From contig CADAAR010000003.1 in the NCBI GenBank assembly GCA_902785945.1, positions 55,709-119,708 of the forward strand: a DNA stretch of 64,000 bases. Reading direction: 5' to 3'. A program made the position numbers and the translations under genes. The notes below the pieces were generated by a model. The model worked only from the letters and a program-made list of their open reading frames with translations. It searched no databases and had not been told where the DNA came from. Shown here in pieces: positions 56,351 to 64,000 of the stretch (its first letter is position 1; each line of letters begins with the position of its first letter). Source of the DNA: an uncultured Prevotellaceae bacterium. Lineage in GTDB: Bacteria; Bacteroidota; Bacteroidia; Bacteroidales; Bacteroidaceae.

Positions 56351-57219
56351 TATTTCTTTCGTTCACGAAAAGCCTTTACCGCCTCTTCATCTATTCCAAA
56401 TCTTTTACAATTCCCCTCTGTTATAAAATCTGGCATATTTGAAAAATAGCCTTGACAGAATCCACGATAGCTTGTATCTCTACTACAAAACCTAAAACTA
56501 TTTGAACCTATTTTTCTAACAGTAGATGGTATATATATTTCTGACAAAGATTCTTTAGAAACGCCTGCTGCCCAAAATGCATCATCTCCTATTTCCTCTA
56601 ATCCTTCTGGTAGTATGATTTTTGTCAAGCTTTCACAATTCGCCATCGATTTTTTCCCTATTTTTTTTAAAGTTGAAGGTAGTTGGATAGTTCTTATAGT
56701 AGTTTCCATATAAAAAGCTTCTTCTCCTAATTCAGTAACACTATAAGTAACATCGTGAACTTGAACATACTCAGGAACGACATACTCTATTTCGTGATAT
56801 TTACTCTTAACAATAGAAAGTGTTCGTTCTGCCTCAGAAACGATCTGGTAAGTCAAAATATGTCCATCTGGGGTTTGTGCTGTAAAACGTTTACCTTCTT
56901 TGTGGCTATATATGTTTGATGTCATTTGGGCCGTCACCGCTTTACGACTTGGTGTTTCTTTCTTTTCAAGAGTTTCGTCTCCCAAAAAATTTGTTTTTGA
57001 ATTCACACCATTTTTCTTAACAGAAAAAACTTCACTTTTATTAATCTTGAGAATAGCAGCATCTGAAGATTGCTCCAAAGAATAGTAGTACGAGTTGTTA
57101 CTTTCTTCTAAGTTATAAACTTGGATGATAGATCCGTCTTTTTTAACAATAATGTCTTGTCCCATTATTACGTTTGAAAAAATGGCACATAAAAACAAGA
57201 AAAGAATCCTGATAATCAT
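56350..57219 (-). CDS. Small BspA-like exported protein
   Basis: 289 residues. Signal peptide (cleavage after IMGQ), an N-terminal region of DIIVKKDGSIIQVYNLEES type common before Bacteroidetes repeats, then about four LRR_5 repeats (TIQLPSTLKKIGKKSM, KIILPEGLEEIG). It ends in a charged tail (AVKAFRERKK) without a sorting signal, so it may stay in the periplasm or be a truncated family member. Likely transcribed from the promoter at 57459-57466. Confidence 0.75.
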   Translation of the reverse strand: MIIRILFLFLCAIFSNVIMGQDIIVKKDGSIIQVYNLEESNNSYYYSLEQSSDAAILKINKSEVFSVKKNGVNSKTNFLGDETLEKKETPSRKAVTAQMTSNIYSHKEGKRFTAQTPDGHILTYQIVSEAERTLSIVKSKYHEIEYVVPEYVQVHDVTYSVTELGEEAFYMETTIRTIQLPSTLKKIGKKSMANCESLTKIILPEGLEEIGDDAFWAAGVSKESLSEIYIPSTVRKIGSNSFRFCSRDTSYRGFCQGYFSNMPDFITEGNCKRFGIDEEAVKAFRERKK

Positions 57220-57253
57220 AATACTATTTTTTATAACATATAATTCTTACACA

Positions 57254-57450
57254 TTAATTCATTTCACAACGATCTTTATCGTCTTCTCGCCAATCTTTAC
57301 TAGGTATGATATTATATATTTTTCCTTTATTCACCATCACTACCTTCAGCATATAGCTGCCAGTATTCCGGCAGCGAAGATAGCTACATATATTGTCGTG
57401 ACACTTCTTTATCATAATTTTGTTAGTCATATACATAATATTTTTAGTTT
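57254..57450 (-). pseudogene. Collapsed BspA-like gene (promoter-proximal start joined to tail)
   Basis: A strong promoter (57459-57466) is followed by a short minus-strand frame. Its last part, read one frame over, encodes KIGEKTIKIVVK-stop, a typical sorting-tail end. This suggests that an internal deletion joined the 5' end and the 3' end of an LRR gene. Confidence 0.55.
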
Positions 57451-57458
57451 CGATGGGG

Positions 57459-57466
57459 CAAAGATA
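57459..57466 (-). promoter_or_regulatory. -7 box upstream of the LRR remnant and the 289-aa gene
   Basis: TATCTTTG on the minus strand. Confidence 0.6.
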
Positions 57467-57543
57467 GGAAAAATCTGCTAAAGTTCCAAATTTTGAGGCC
57501 ATTATTTTTAAAAAGACAGAACTGCATGCCACAGAAGGGACTG

Positions 57544-57588
57544 GACATTTTGTGACTGTCACAGATTATCCTGACACCAACGTGACAC
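57544..57588. repeat. GTGACTGTCACAGATT motif, copy 2
   Basis: Imperfect copy of 56306-56350. A weaker match (GTGTCACAGATTCC) is at about 7327-7340. Confidence 0.6.
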
Positions 57589-57872
57589 AAATTTACGAAA
57601 ACTTTTCGAAAACACCTCATTTCCTCTATACCTTTTTTATAATAATAGGTGAATCGTTCACAATCCTTCCCTGAAGAACGAAAAAATTTGAGGCCTAATT
57701 CGTTTTGATTTCACAACCGTTCCAATACGGAATTACCACAACATTATCGCGATTTTACCGAAGAGCCAATATCCGTTTGTGACCCCATCGTAACATGTCC
57801 TTACTTTGACCCGTTGTAATGGCAAATACATAGTTTTTCTCTCATTTTCTTGCAAGTTTAGAGATTTATTCC

Positions 57873-57880
57873 TAAATTTG
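57873..57880 (+). promoter_or_regulatory. -7 box of the 750-aa LRR gene
   Basis: TAAATTTG with a TTG -33 element near 57850. The leader to the ATG at 57944 is about 60 nt. Confidence 0.6.
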
Positions 57881-57943
57881 CATTCGAAACATATGGTCGT
57901 CTAACCATCAAAACAATAATTAACACCTTATCAAACGAATTAT

Positions 57944-60196
57944 ATGGTTACAAAGAATCAATTTGTTGTCAGAGCGTGGATTGCTTTTTTCATGCTTATT
58001 CCTTTAGTACTACATGCAGCTACTTATGATCAAGGTACAGTGTATGTGGAATATAATAAAACAACGACGGTGCAATTGCCAGATTACCTGATTAGCGAAT
58101 ACAACTACCATAGTGGTGTGCCATATGGTGGTGGCGGAACTCTTTCGTGGTCGGTGTCGAACGATGCACTTGTGATTGAAGGTACAAATCAATATTTCCA
58201 ATGTAAAATCCGTCCACGAAGTGGGAGGACATTTCCAAGCTATGTGACTCTCACTGCTCAGTTCTTTTCATGGTATGGTACTCAAATGATGGATACTAAA
58301 GCGACTTGGACTGTTAAGCTGAAAGGGTCAGGCTCCGATACTAATACTGTCTTAGTGACACAGATATTTATATCTCCTTCATCTCTTAATTTGGAAGTTG
58401 GAGATGTTAAAGGACTCTATGCGCTTGTATACCCAACGAAAGCTTCTAACCAGTCTGTGTCATGGTCTTCTGAAAATCCCAATATAGCATCTGTAGATTC
58501 TAATGGCAAAGTGACTGCCCAAAATATGGGGACCACCAATATTATCTGTAGCGCGAAGGATGGTAGCGGGATAAAGGCTATATGTCCTGTTGAGGTGGTT
58601 GCAAAAAATGGAGAGTTTACTGCTCAAAATTCAGATGGAATAGAGATGCTGTTCCGTGTTATAAGTGAGGCAAACAAAACATGTGGTGTGGGTAGTGATT
58701 ATTCAGGCAAGAGAGCCATTGACATAAATACTACGGGCAAGATAGTAGTACCGCAAATGGTAAAGGGATATACTGTAGTTGCTGTTTTGGATAAAGCATT
58801 TCTCTCATGTGCGTCAATCACCTCTGTAGAACTGCCTTCTACCGTTAAGAAGATCAGACATGATGCGTTTAATGGGTGCACATCTTTGTCACAGATTACA
58901 GGTATCAGTAACGTTGAGTATATTGAAGCTTCTGCCTTTGGATATACACCATGGTACGATTCTCTTCCAGATGGTCCTATATATATAGGTAGGACGTTTT
59001 TCACCTATAAGGGAGAAATGCCTGAAAATACGACAATAAAAGTAAAAGAGGGCACAAAGAGTATTGCAGAATATGCTTTCTACAAAAATAGTGCTGCAGG
59101 AAATAGCCATGGTTGTAATGAAAACTTAATTGCTGTAGAAATACCTTCCAGTGTGGTTCAAATAGGCAGAGAAGAAATGGTGCTGAACCAAGATAAACTG
59201 ATTTTTGAATGCCCTACTATCGTAGGTGCTAATCCTAACCCGTTTTATTGCCCTCATTTACAATCTATAGTCATTGACAGTGGTAACAAATATTATGAGT
59301 CACCAGAGAACTGTAATGCCATTATAGAGAAACAAAGTGGAATTCTTATAGCGGCTTGTAACAATACCGTCATTCCTTCTTCTGTCAGGATCATTGCACC
59401 AGGAGCCTTTGGCGCTAGTGGAATGGATGAGATGACATCATTAATCATTCCAGATAATGTGGAAATCTTTGGCGGCATTGGTTGGTGTGATAATTTGGAG
59501 AATTTGTTTATAGGAAAAAATGTAAAAAAGATTGGAAGATGTATTCGGAACGATAAATTGAGTACTATATCAGTTTCTAAAAACAATAGCTATTATGATT
59601 CACGTAATGATTGTAATGCGGTTATTCACAAAGAAACTGCTACACTCATATTAGGATGTTCAAGCAGTGAAATCCCATCTCAAGTAGAGATCATTAATGA
59701 TAATGCATTCCGAAATGGACATAATTATGAAAAACCTCTTAGAATTATTCCTGATGGAGTTAGAAAGATAGGAAATAGTGCTTTCTACGACCCAAGTTTT
59801 AGAAATTTAGTTATTGGGAAAAACGTGGAAATAATCGAAGACAATGCTTTTGGAAGTAACAGCAAGAGTATGAATAAATTAACATCGATTTATTCACTTA
59901 ACGAATATCCCACAGAAATCAGTGAGAAGGCATTTTACGCTGACACATACGAAAAGGGAACACTATATGTACCGACCTCCTCGAAAATCAATTATATGGG
60001 AACAAAGGGGTGGAACAAGTTCCAGCATATTGAAGAGTTTGATCCTTCAGAATTCGACCCAACAGCATTAGGTATTTCAACGATACAATTGGACAATAAG
60101 GATAATAATCGCATATTCAGCCTCTCTGGGCAGCAGTTGACAACTCCCAAGAAAGGTTTAAACATTATCAATCGTAAAAAGGTCCTGACGCATTAG
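57944..60196 (+). CDS. Ig-like (BIG2) plus BspA-like LRR surface protein
   Basis: 750 residues. Signal peptide (LVLHA), an N-terminal beta domain (residues about 30-130), one bacterial Ig-like BIG2 domain (about 140-222: VSWSSENPNIASVDSNGKVTA), then BspA-like repeats and a GTLYVPTSSKINYMGTKGWNKF segment. The sorting tail is present (IFSLSGQQLTTPKKGLNIIN) but ends RKKVLTH instead of the usual KVIVK. It is a paralogue of the gene at 60298, tail to tail with it. Confidence 0.85.
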   Translation: MVTKNQFVVRAWIAFFMLIPLVLHAATYDQGTVYVEYNKTTTVQLPDYLISEYNYHSGVPYGGGGTLSWSVSNDALVIEGTNQYFQCKIRPRSGRTFPSYVTLTAQFFSWYGTQMMDTKATWTVKLKGSGSDTNTVLVTQIFISPSSLNLEVGDVKGLYALVYPTKASNQSVSWSSENPNIASVDSNGKVTAQNMGTTNIICSAKDGSGIKAICPVEVVAKNGEFTAQNSDGIEMLFRVISEANKTCGVGSDYSGKRAIDINTTGKIVVPQMVKGYTVVAVLDKAFLSCASITSVELPSTVKKIRHDAFNGCTSLSQITGISNVEYIEASAFGYTPWYDSLPDGPIYIGRTFFTYKGEMPENTTIKVKEGTKSIAEYAFYKNSAAGNSHGCNENLIAVEIPSSVVQIGREEMVLNQDKLIFECPTIVGANPNPFYCPHLQSIVIDSGNKYYESPENCNAIIEKQSGILIAACNNTVIPSSVRIIAPGAFGASGMDEMTSLIIPDNVEIFGGIGWCDNLENLFIGKNVKKIGRCIRNDKLSTISVSKNNSYYDSRNDCNAVIHKETATLILGCSSSEIPSQVEIINDNAFRNGHNYEKPLRIIPDGVRKIGNSAFYDPSFRNLVIGKNVEIIEDNAFGSNSKSMNKLTSIYSLNEYPTEISEKAFYADTYEKGTLYVPTSSKINYMGTKGWNKFQHIEEFDPSEFDPTALGISTIQLDNKDNNRIFSLSGQQLTTPKKGLNIINRKKVLTH

Positions 60197-60221
60197 TCAG
60201 GATCATAGGACATGGCATAAA

Positions 60222-60245
60222 AAGCCCCGTTGGCGAACAGGGCTT
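60222..60245. terminator. Weak hairpin between convergent LRR genes
   Basis: AAGCCC pairs with GGGCTT around a 12-nt loop, without a clear T-run. A second small hairpin GGGA-CTG-TCCC follows at about 60268-60277. Confidence 0.5.
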
Positions 60246-60297
60246 AATAGGGGTACGACAACTTACGGGACTGTCCCCGTGAGTCTGTCCGTGTGAG

Positions 60298-63200
60298 TCA
60301 TTTCACGATAACCTTGCGACCGTTGATGATATTGATGCCCTTACGTGGCTGCGATAACTTGCGGCCAAAGAGGTCGAAGACAGGAGCATCTTTGTCTGCA
60401 TCCATCGTAACGTGTTTTCCTAACGCGGACGGATCAAACTCAACGATATTTTGGAAGTTTTTCCATCCCTCAGTTGACTGATATTTTGCCTTAGTACCAG
60501 TAGGAACATACAGAGTGGCACCTGTAAACCGATAAACGGCTTTTCTATTAACAACACCTTCATAGTTAGTGAAAGCTAAAGAGTCCATCTCAAATGGCTC
60601 CATAATATAAGATGTAACGCTTTTCAGATTCTTACAGTTCCCAAATGCATAATTCTCTATACTGCGTAGAGACGCAGGAAGGACAATATCTGTGATTCCA
60701 TCAATATAAGAGAAGGCGGAACGTCCAATAGCAGTTATACCATTGGGAATATTGGTCGTCTTGCATCCGGCAATGAGTTTTTGGGAAGATTTTTCTATAA
60801 TTGCATTGCTTCCGTCTGGCGAGTAATAATAGGCATTATCCGGATCAACGACTATAATTTCCAAATCATCACAATCACGAAAAGCACCAGTTCCGATCTT
60901 CGATATATACTTTGAGATGTAGATGGAATTAATTGCACTTTCGTAAAACGCATAATTACCAATAGTGGTCAAAGTGGATGGTAGCGTGACAGATCTGAGT
61001 GTTCTATTATTGCTATATAAAGCATATTCACAGAGGTTTGTTACGCCTTCAGGAACCACAATCTCTGTAATCATCCTATTATCATATGGACTATAGAATG
61101 CATGTTTCCCTATGCTAGTCAAAGAATAACCATTAGGTTTGGCAGGAATTGTAATTTTTCCACTGACATCCAAAGGCGATGTTATCAACTCGCATAACTT
61201 AGCCGATGCATCTGTTACGATGAATGTCAATTCTACACCTTCCGTACTTTTGTCGGTGAATACAGTTCCCTCAGGCATGGCATCATCTGCAACCTCAACA
61301 ATTTTCTTGAATTTGTTCCATCCAATAGTTGTCATGTAATTAACTCTACAGCCAACAGGTACGTATAGAATAGCATTATCATATACCCTGTTAACGGCTG
61401 ATTCAGATCCAGTAAACACACTTTCATCAAGATCGAAAGGCTCTTCTATGAATGATCGTATATAACGAAGAGAATCTGCTTGTATGAATGCACCCTTACC
61501 AATTTGTTTTACACTTTTGCCAATGGTAAGTGAGCGAAGACCGTTATATAAATATGGAAATGCATAATTACCAATACTTTCAACCTGATCGGGTATAGAT
61601 ATGGATTTAATTGTAAGATTATAGAATGCATAAACTCCAATAGCTTTAGTTGATGCTGGAATTTTTGTCGCGGCACACCCTACTAGCAACTTGCCTGTAC
61701 TTTTCTCAATGATGGCATTACAATCGTCACGCGAGTCAATGTAAGGATTGTTTGTTGCCACACTGATACTCCTTAGTTTACGGCAGCCATAAAAAGGATT
61801 GTTGACAATTTTTCTCGTACCTTTCCCAATGAGGACGGTCGTTAAGTTGTCGCACTGTGCAAAAGCGCCATCGGCAATGCTATCTACAGAGCTGGGAATA
61901 ACAATTGATGTAAGACCAGAACAATATGCTAAAGAATAATCACCAAGTGTGGTTACTGTATTCGGAATTGTAGAGGTTTTACATCCATGAATCAATGTAT
62001 TGGTGCTCGTTTCAATGATGGCATTACAATTGTCTCGGGAATCATATTTCTTATTGCCAGGAGCCACTATTATCTTGCTAAGATTGTTTTCATAAAAGTT
62101 ACCACTTTCTATTGTGGTAAGACTTTCTGGAATAGATAGTCCTACAAGTCCTTTACATTCGAAAAGAGCACGATAGGCAATCTGTGTTGTACCCTCTTTT
62201 ATGTTAATGGTAGTATTATCTGGCATAGTACCCTTGTACATAAACAATACTTTGCCCAAATATAGAAGGCCATCAGGCAGATCTTCTAACCATGGCGTTC
62301 CCCTAAATACATCTGAGGAGATATATTCAAGCTTATTGATGCCGGTCACAGTCGTTAGTGAAGTGCATCCATCGAACACACGCCACTGTAATTTCTTAAC
62401 ACCGTTGTTAAGTGCTACTGTTTTTAAACTTGTGCAATTTTGAAATCCGTAATTAGCAATATCCTCAACGCTGTTGGGTACACTCACTTCAGTAATTCCT
62501 GCACAATCTTTGAATGCACTATGATCTATCTTGGTTACTTTTAGCCCTTCCACTTCGCTTGGAATGGTTATTTTTCCCGTGGTATTCTTGTCGATAGCTG
62601 GTTGACCATTCACATTACATATTCCACTGCTAACATCATCTACATGGAATTGTATCTCAACGCCTTCAATGGTTTTTGCTTTGAAATTACTGTAACTTTT
62701 TACTCCCGATACTGTGATTTCGCATGTAGCTAGTTTGCCACTTCCATCATTAGCTTTACAGGTGATTGTAGCTGTACCACGTGACTTAGCGGTAATTTTG
62801 CCGTTGTTGTCTACAGTAGCAACACTGGTATTGCTCGACGACCAACTGACCGTTTTATCAGTAGCATTGCTGGGCGAAATAGTAGCTGAGAGTTGTTTCG
62901 TATCGCCAGCAACCATCGATGCAGAAGTGTAGTTTAAGGTAATCCCCGTTACCTTTATCGGGTCAGCAGCAGTCACTGTCACAGAACATGTGCTTTGTTT
63001 GCCACTTCCATCGTTGGCCTTACAGGTGATGGTTGTATTGCCCGCCGCCTTGGCTGTTACGAGTCCATTACTGCTAACATATGCGATACTGGTATTACCT
63101 GATGACCATGAAACGCTTTTATTTGTGGCGTTGCTTGGTGACACGGTGGCTGATAACTGTTTGGTTTCGCCAACCTTCAATGAGGTGGAGGAGGGACTAA

Positions 63201-63603
63201 CAGAGATACTCGTGACCTTAATCTCTGCATCAACCACTTTGACATAATAATATCCTGTATATTCCCATATAGCATCGTATAAAATCATGTTTCCAGAGAA
63301 AGTAAGCTTGATGTTGTCACCTTTTTTATCTCCTCTTATTTTACATCCTGTCATTGACTGAGATACCATAGATACATTATAACTGTTGTTGCTCAATACC
63401 CATTTGCCGCTTGGGTAATAAGTCGTGCTATATGTGAGCATGGTCTGTACGACATCTAACAGAGGAATATATTTTGTTTCTCCGACTTTTATTTCTACCG
63501 TACCTTGATAACCATAGTCGTTTCTTAAAGCATAGGTTTCTACATGAATTAGAATCTGCATGATGAATAACAAGCAGAAACTTTTGAGTAATAGTTTGTT
63601 CAT
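60298..63603 (-). CDS. Tandem BIG2 plus BspA-like LRR surface protein
   Basis: 1101 residues. Signal peptide, N-terminal beta domain, two BIG2 Ig-like domains (about 130-212 and 216-300) that are near copies of each other (VSWSSxNTSxAxVxxNGxxTAK), and two LRR blocks, each closed by a cap segment of TIGWNKFKKIVE or TEGWKNFQNIVE type. The tail PVFDLFGRKLSQPRKGINII ... VIVK suggests type IX export. Promoter TATCTTTG at 63644-63651. Function is likely adhesion or host/diet surface binding. Confidence 0.87.
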   Translation of the reverse strand: MNKLLLKSFCLLFIMQILIHVETYALRNDYGYQGTVEIKVGETKYIPLLDVVQTMLTYSTTYYPSGKWVLSNNSYNVSMVSQSMTGCKIRGDKKGDNIKLTFSGNMILYDAIWEYTGYYYVKVVDAEIKVTSISVSPSSTSLKVGETKQLSATVSPSNATNKSVSWSSGNTSIAYVSSNGLVTAKAAGNTTITCKANDGSGKQSTCSVTVTAADPIKVTGITLNYTSASMVAGDTKQLSATISPSNATDKTVSWSSSNTSVATVDNNGKITAKSRGTATITCKANDGSGKLATCEITVSGVKSYSNFKAKTIEGVEIQFHVDDVSSGICNVNGQPAIDKNTTGKITIPSEVEGLKVTKIDHSAFKDCAGITEVSVPNSVEDIANYGFQNCTSLKTVALNNGVKKLQWRVFDGCTSLTTVTGINKLEYISSDVFRGTPWLEDLPDGLLYLGKVLFMYKGTMPDNTTINIKEGTTQIAYRALFECKGLVGLSIPESLTTIESGNFYENNLSKIIVAPGNKKYDSRDNCNAIIETSTNTLIHGCKTSTIPNTVTTLGDYSLAYCSGLTSIVIPSSVDSIADGAFAQCDNLTTVLIGKGTRKIVNNPFYGCRKLRSISVATNNPYIDSRDDCNAIIEKSTGKLLVGCAATKIPASTKAIGVYAFYNLTIKSISIPDQVESIGNYAFPYLYNGLRSLTIGKSVKQIGKGAFIQADSLRYIRSFIEEPFDLDESVFTGSESAVNRVYDNAILYVPVGCRVNYMTTIGWNKFKKIVEVADDAMPEGTVFTDKSTEGVELTFIVTDASAKLCELITSPLDVSGKITIPAKPNGYSLTSIGKHAFYSPYDNRMITEIVVPEGVTNLCEYALYSNNRTLRSVTLPSTLTTIGNYAFYESAINSIYISKYISKIGTGAFRDCDDLEIIVVDPDNAYYYSPDGSNAIIEKSSQKLIAGCKTTNIPNGITAIGRSAFSYIDGITDIVLPASLRSIENYAFGNCKNLKSVTSYIMEPFEMDSLAFTNYEGVVNRKAVYRFTGATLYVPTGTKAKYQSTEGWKNFQNIVEFDPSALGKHVTMDADKDAPVFDLFGRKLSQPRKGINIINGRKVIVK

Positions 63604-63643
63604 TTGTTATAGTTTTTTGGGTTCAACATTATATATCTGTTGG

Positions 63644-63651
63644 CAAAGATA
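63644..63651 (-). promoter_or_regulatory. -7 box of the tandem BIG2/LRR gene
   Basis: TATCTTTG on the minus strand, 40 bp upstream of the ATG at 63603. Confidence 0.65.
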
Positions 63652-63726
63652 AGAATAAAAAACGAAAGTTCCAAATAATTAGACGAATTTTTAATATTCG
63701 AAACAAAAAGAATCGGAAAGATGAAG

Positions 63727-64000
63727 TGAACCCCAAAGTTAGGACAGTTAAACAATCGAAGCTGTAAGCATCTTCCTGTATTGTACGGGCGACATGCCAT
63801 TAAGCCTCAGTTTTATTCTCTCGTTATTATAGTATTCTATATAATCTATCAGGTCTTTGATGAAGGCGTCTGCTGATGTGTACTTCCCAGAATACAGTAG
63901 TTCTGACTTCATGAGACCAAAGAAATTCTCCATCATGGCGTTATCCAGACAATTTCCCTTGCGAGACATGCTTTGGATAATGCCATGTTTCTTTAGACTA
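63727..64000 (-). mobile_element. IS3-family insertion sequence, partial
   Basis: The right end appears to begin at TGAACCCCAAAGTTAGGACA (63727-63746), directly after the transposase stop, with the terminal TG usual for IS3 ends. The rest lies outside the window. It flanks the LRR island and may have helped rearrange it. Confidence 0.75.
63748..64000 (-). CDS. IS3-family transposase (OrfB), C-terminal part
   Basis: The frame is open past the window edge; 83 C-terminal residues are visible. [20 protein letters not shown] contains the final Glu of the DDE triad, and [20 protein letters not shown] is the IS3/IS150-type end. The ATG at 63969 is internal to the domain and not the true start. Cannot be judged intact. 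Confidence 0.9.
   Translation of the reverse strand, partial: SLKKHGIIQSMSRKGNCLDNAMMENFFGLMKSELLYSGKYTSADAFIKDLIDYIEYYNNERIKLRLNGMSPVQYRKMLTASIV

Larger units (their letters stand above)
57220..57943. other. Intergenic region between divergent LRR genes
   Basis: Contains a gene remnant (57254-57450), the minus-strand promoter 57459-57466, repeat copy 2 (57544-57588) and the plus-strand promoter 57873-57880. The rest shows no gene. Confidence 0.6.

Overview
The window is a chromosomal segment of a Bacteroidales bacterium, most likely Prevotella or a close relative. This rests on many TAnnTTTG -7 boxes (the Bacteroidetes promoter consensus) and weak or absent Shine-Dalgarno sequences. Glutamine synthetase III (GlnN), BspA-type leucine-rich-repeat surface proteins, C-terminal tails resembling type IX secretion signals, and family-specific proteins such as DUF4922 and DUF4840 point the same way. 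No rRNA, tRNA or CRISPR array was seen.

Layout. Positions 1-6800 hold housekeeping and envelope genes: aroC (cut by the window edge), pyrK-pyrD plus an exported carboxypeptidase-regulatory-like protein, a ketopantoate-reductase-like gene, an outer-membrane protein and a lone Cache sensor. Positions 6800-10870 are an accessory island of AT-rich, repeat-rich non-coding DNA around an XRE regulator, an unknown 176-aa protein and an orphan reverse transcriptase (RT). A roughly 133-nt structured element closed by inverted repeats lies directly in front of the RT start. This is the best candidate for an undescribed RT/ncRNA system. Positions 10870-17700 hold holA, an HsdR-N-like protein, a Nif3/zinc-ribbon pair, an exported nuclease, a GH5 glycosidase and a FetA/FetB-like ABC exporter. 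Positions 17785-24296 form a six-gene plus-strand run (aguA, aguB, a porin-like protein, glnN, a DUF4840 lipoprotein, cysE) that links putrescine formation, ammonia assimilation and serine acetylation. Positions 24293-29153 encode an AmpG-like permease and a very large GT2-DUF4922-SpoIID fusion. Positions 29285-34425 are an rlmN-pdxA-sigma54 regulator/lptE-unknown-secG run. In it the PdxA-like protein has lost most family metal and substrate residues, and the sigma-54 activator is in frame with an LptE-like lipoprotein. greA, an M28 peptidase and an S37-like peptidase follow.

Positions 38075-45200 form a minus-strand accessory module: M15 peptidase, BT4734-like/DUF3987 primase-helicase-type protein, OB-fold-like protein and several unknowns. 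It has two short-repeat arrays, one of them TTTTCCGCA iteron-like. Positions 45520-63603 are a surface-protein island with five BspA-like LRR genes, one encoding about 2620 residues, and remnants of two more. It ends at an IS3-family element cut by the window edge.

A theme across the window is short tandem repeats of several unrelated families. They lie next to start or stop codons in intergenic DNA and also inside coding regions, mostly at domain linkers. Start codons were often moved inside the longest open frame, because the -7 box lies within or downstream of the most upstream possible start.
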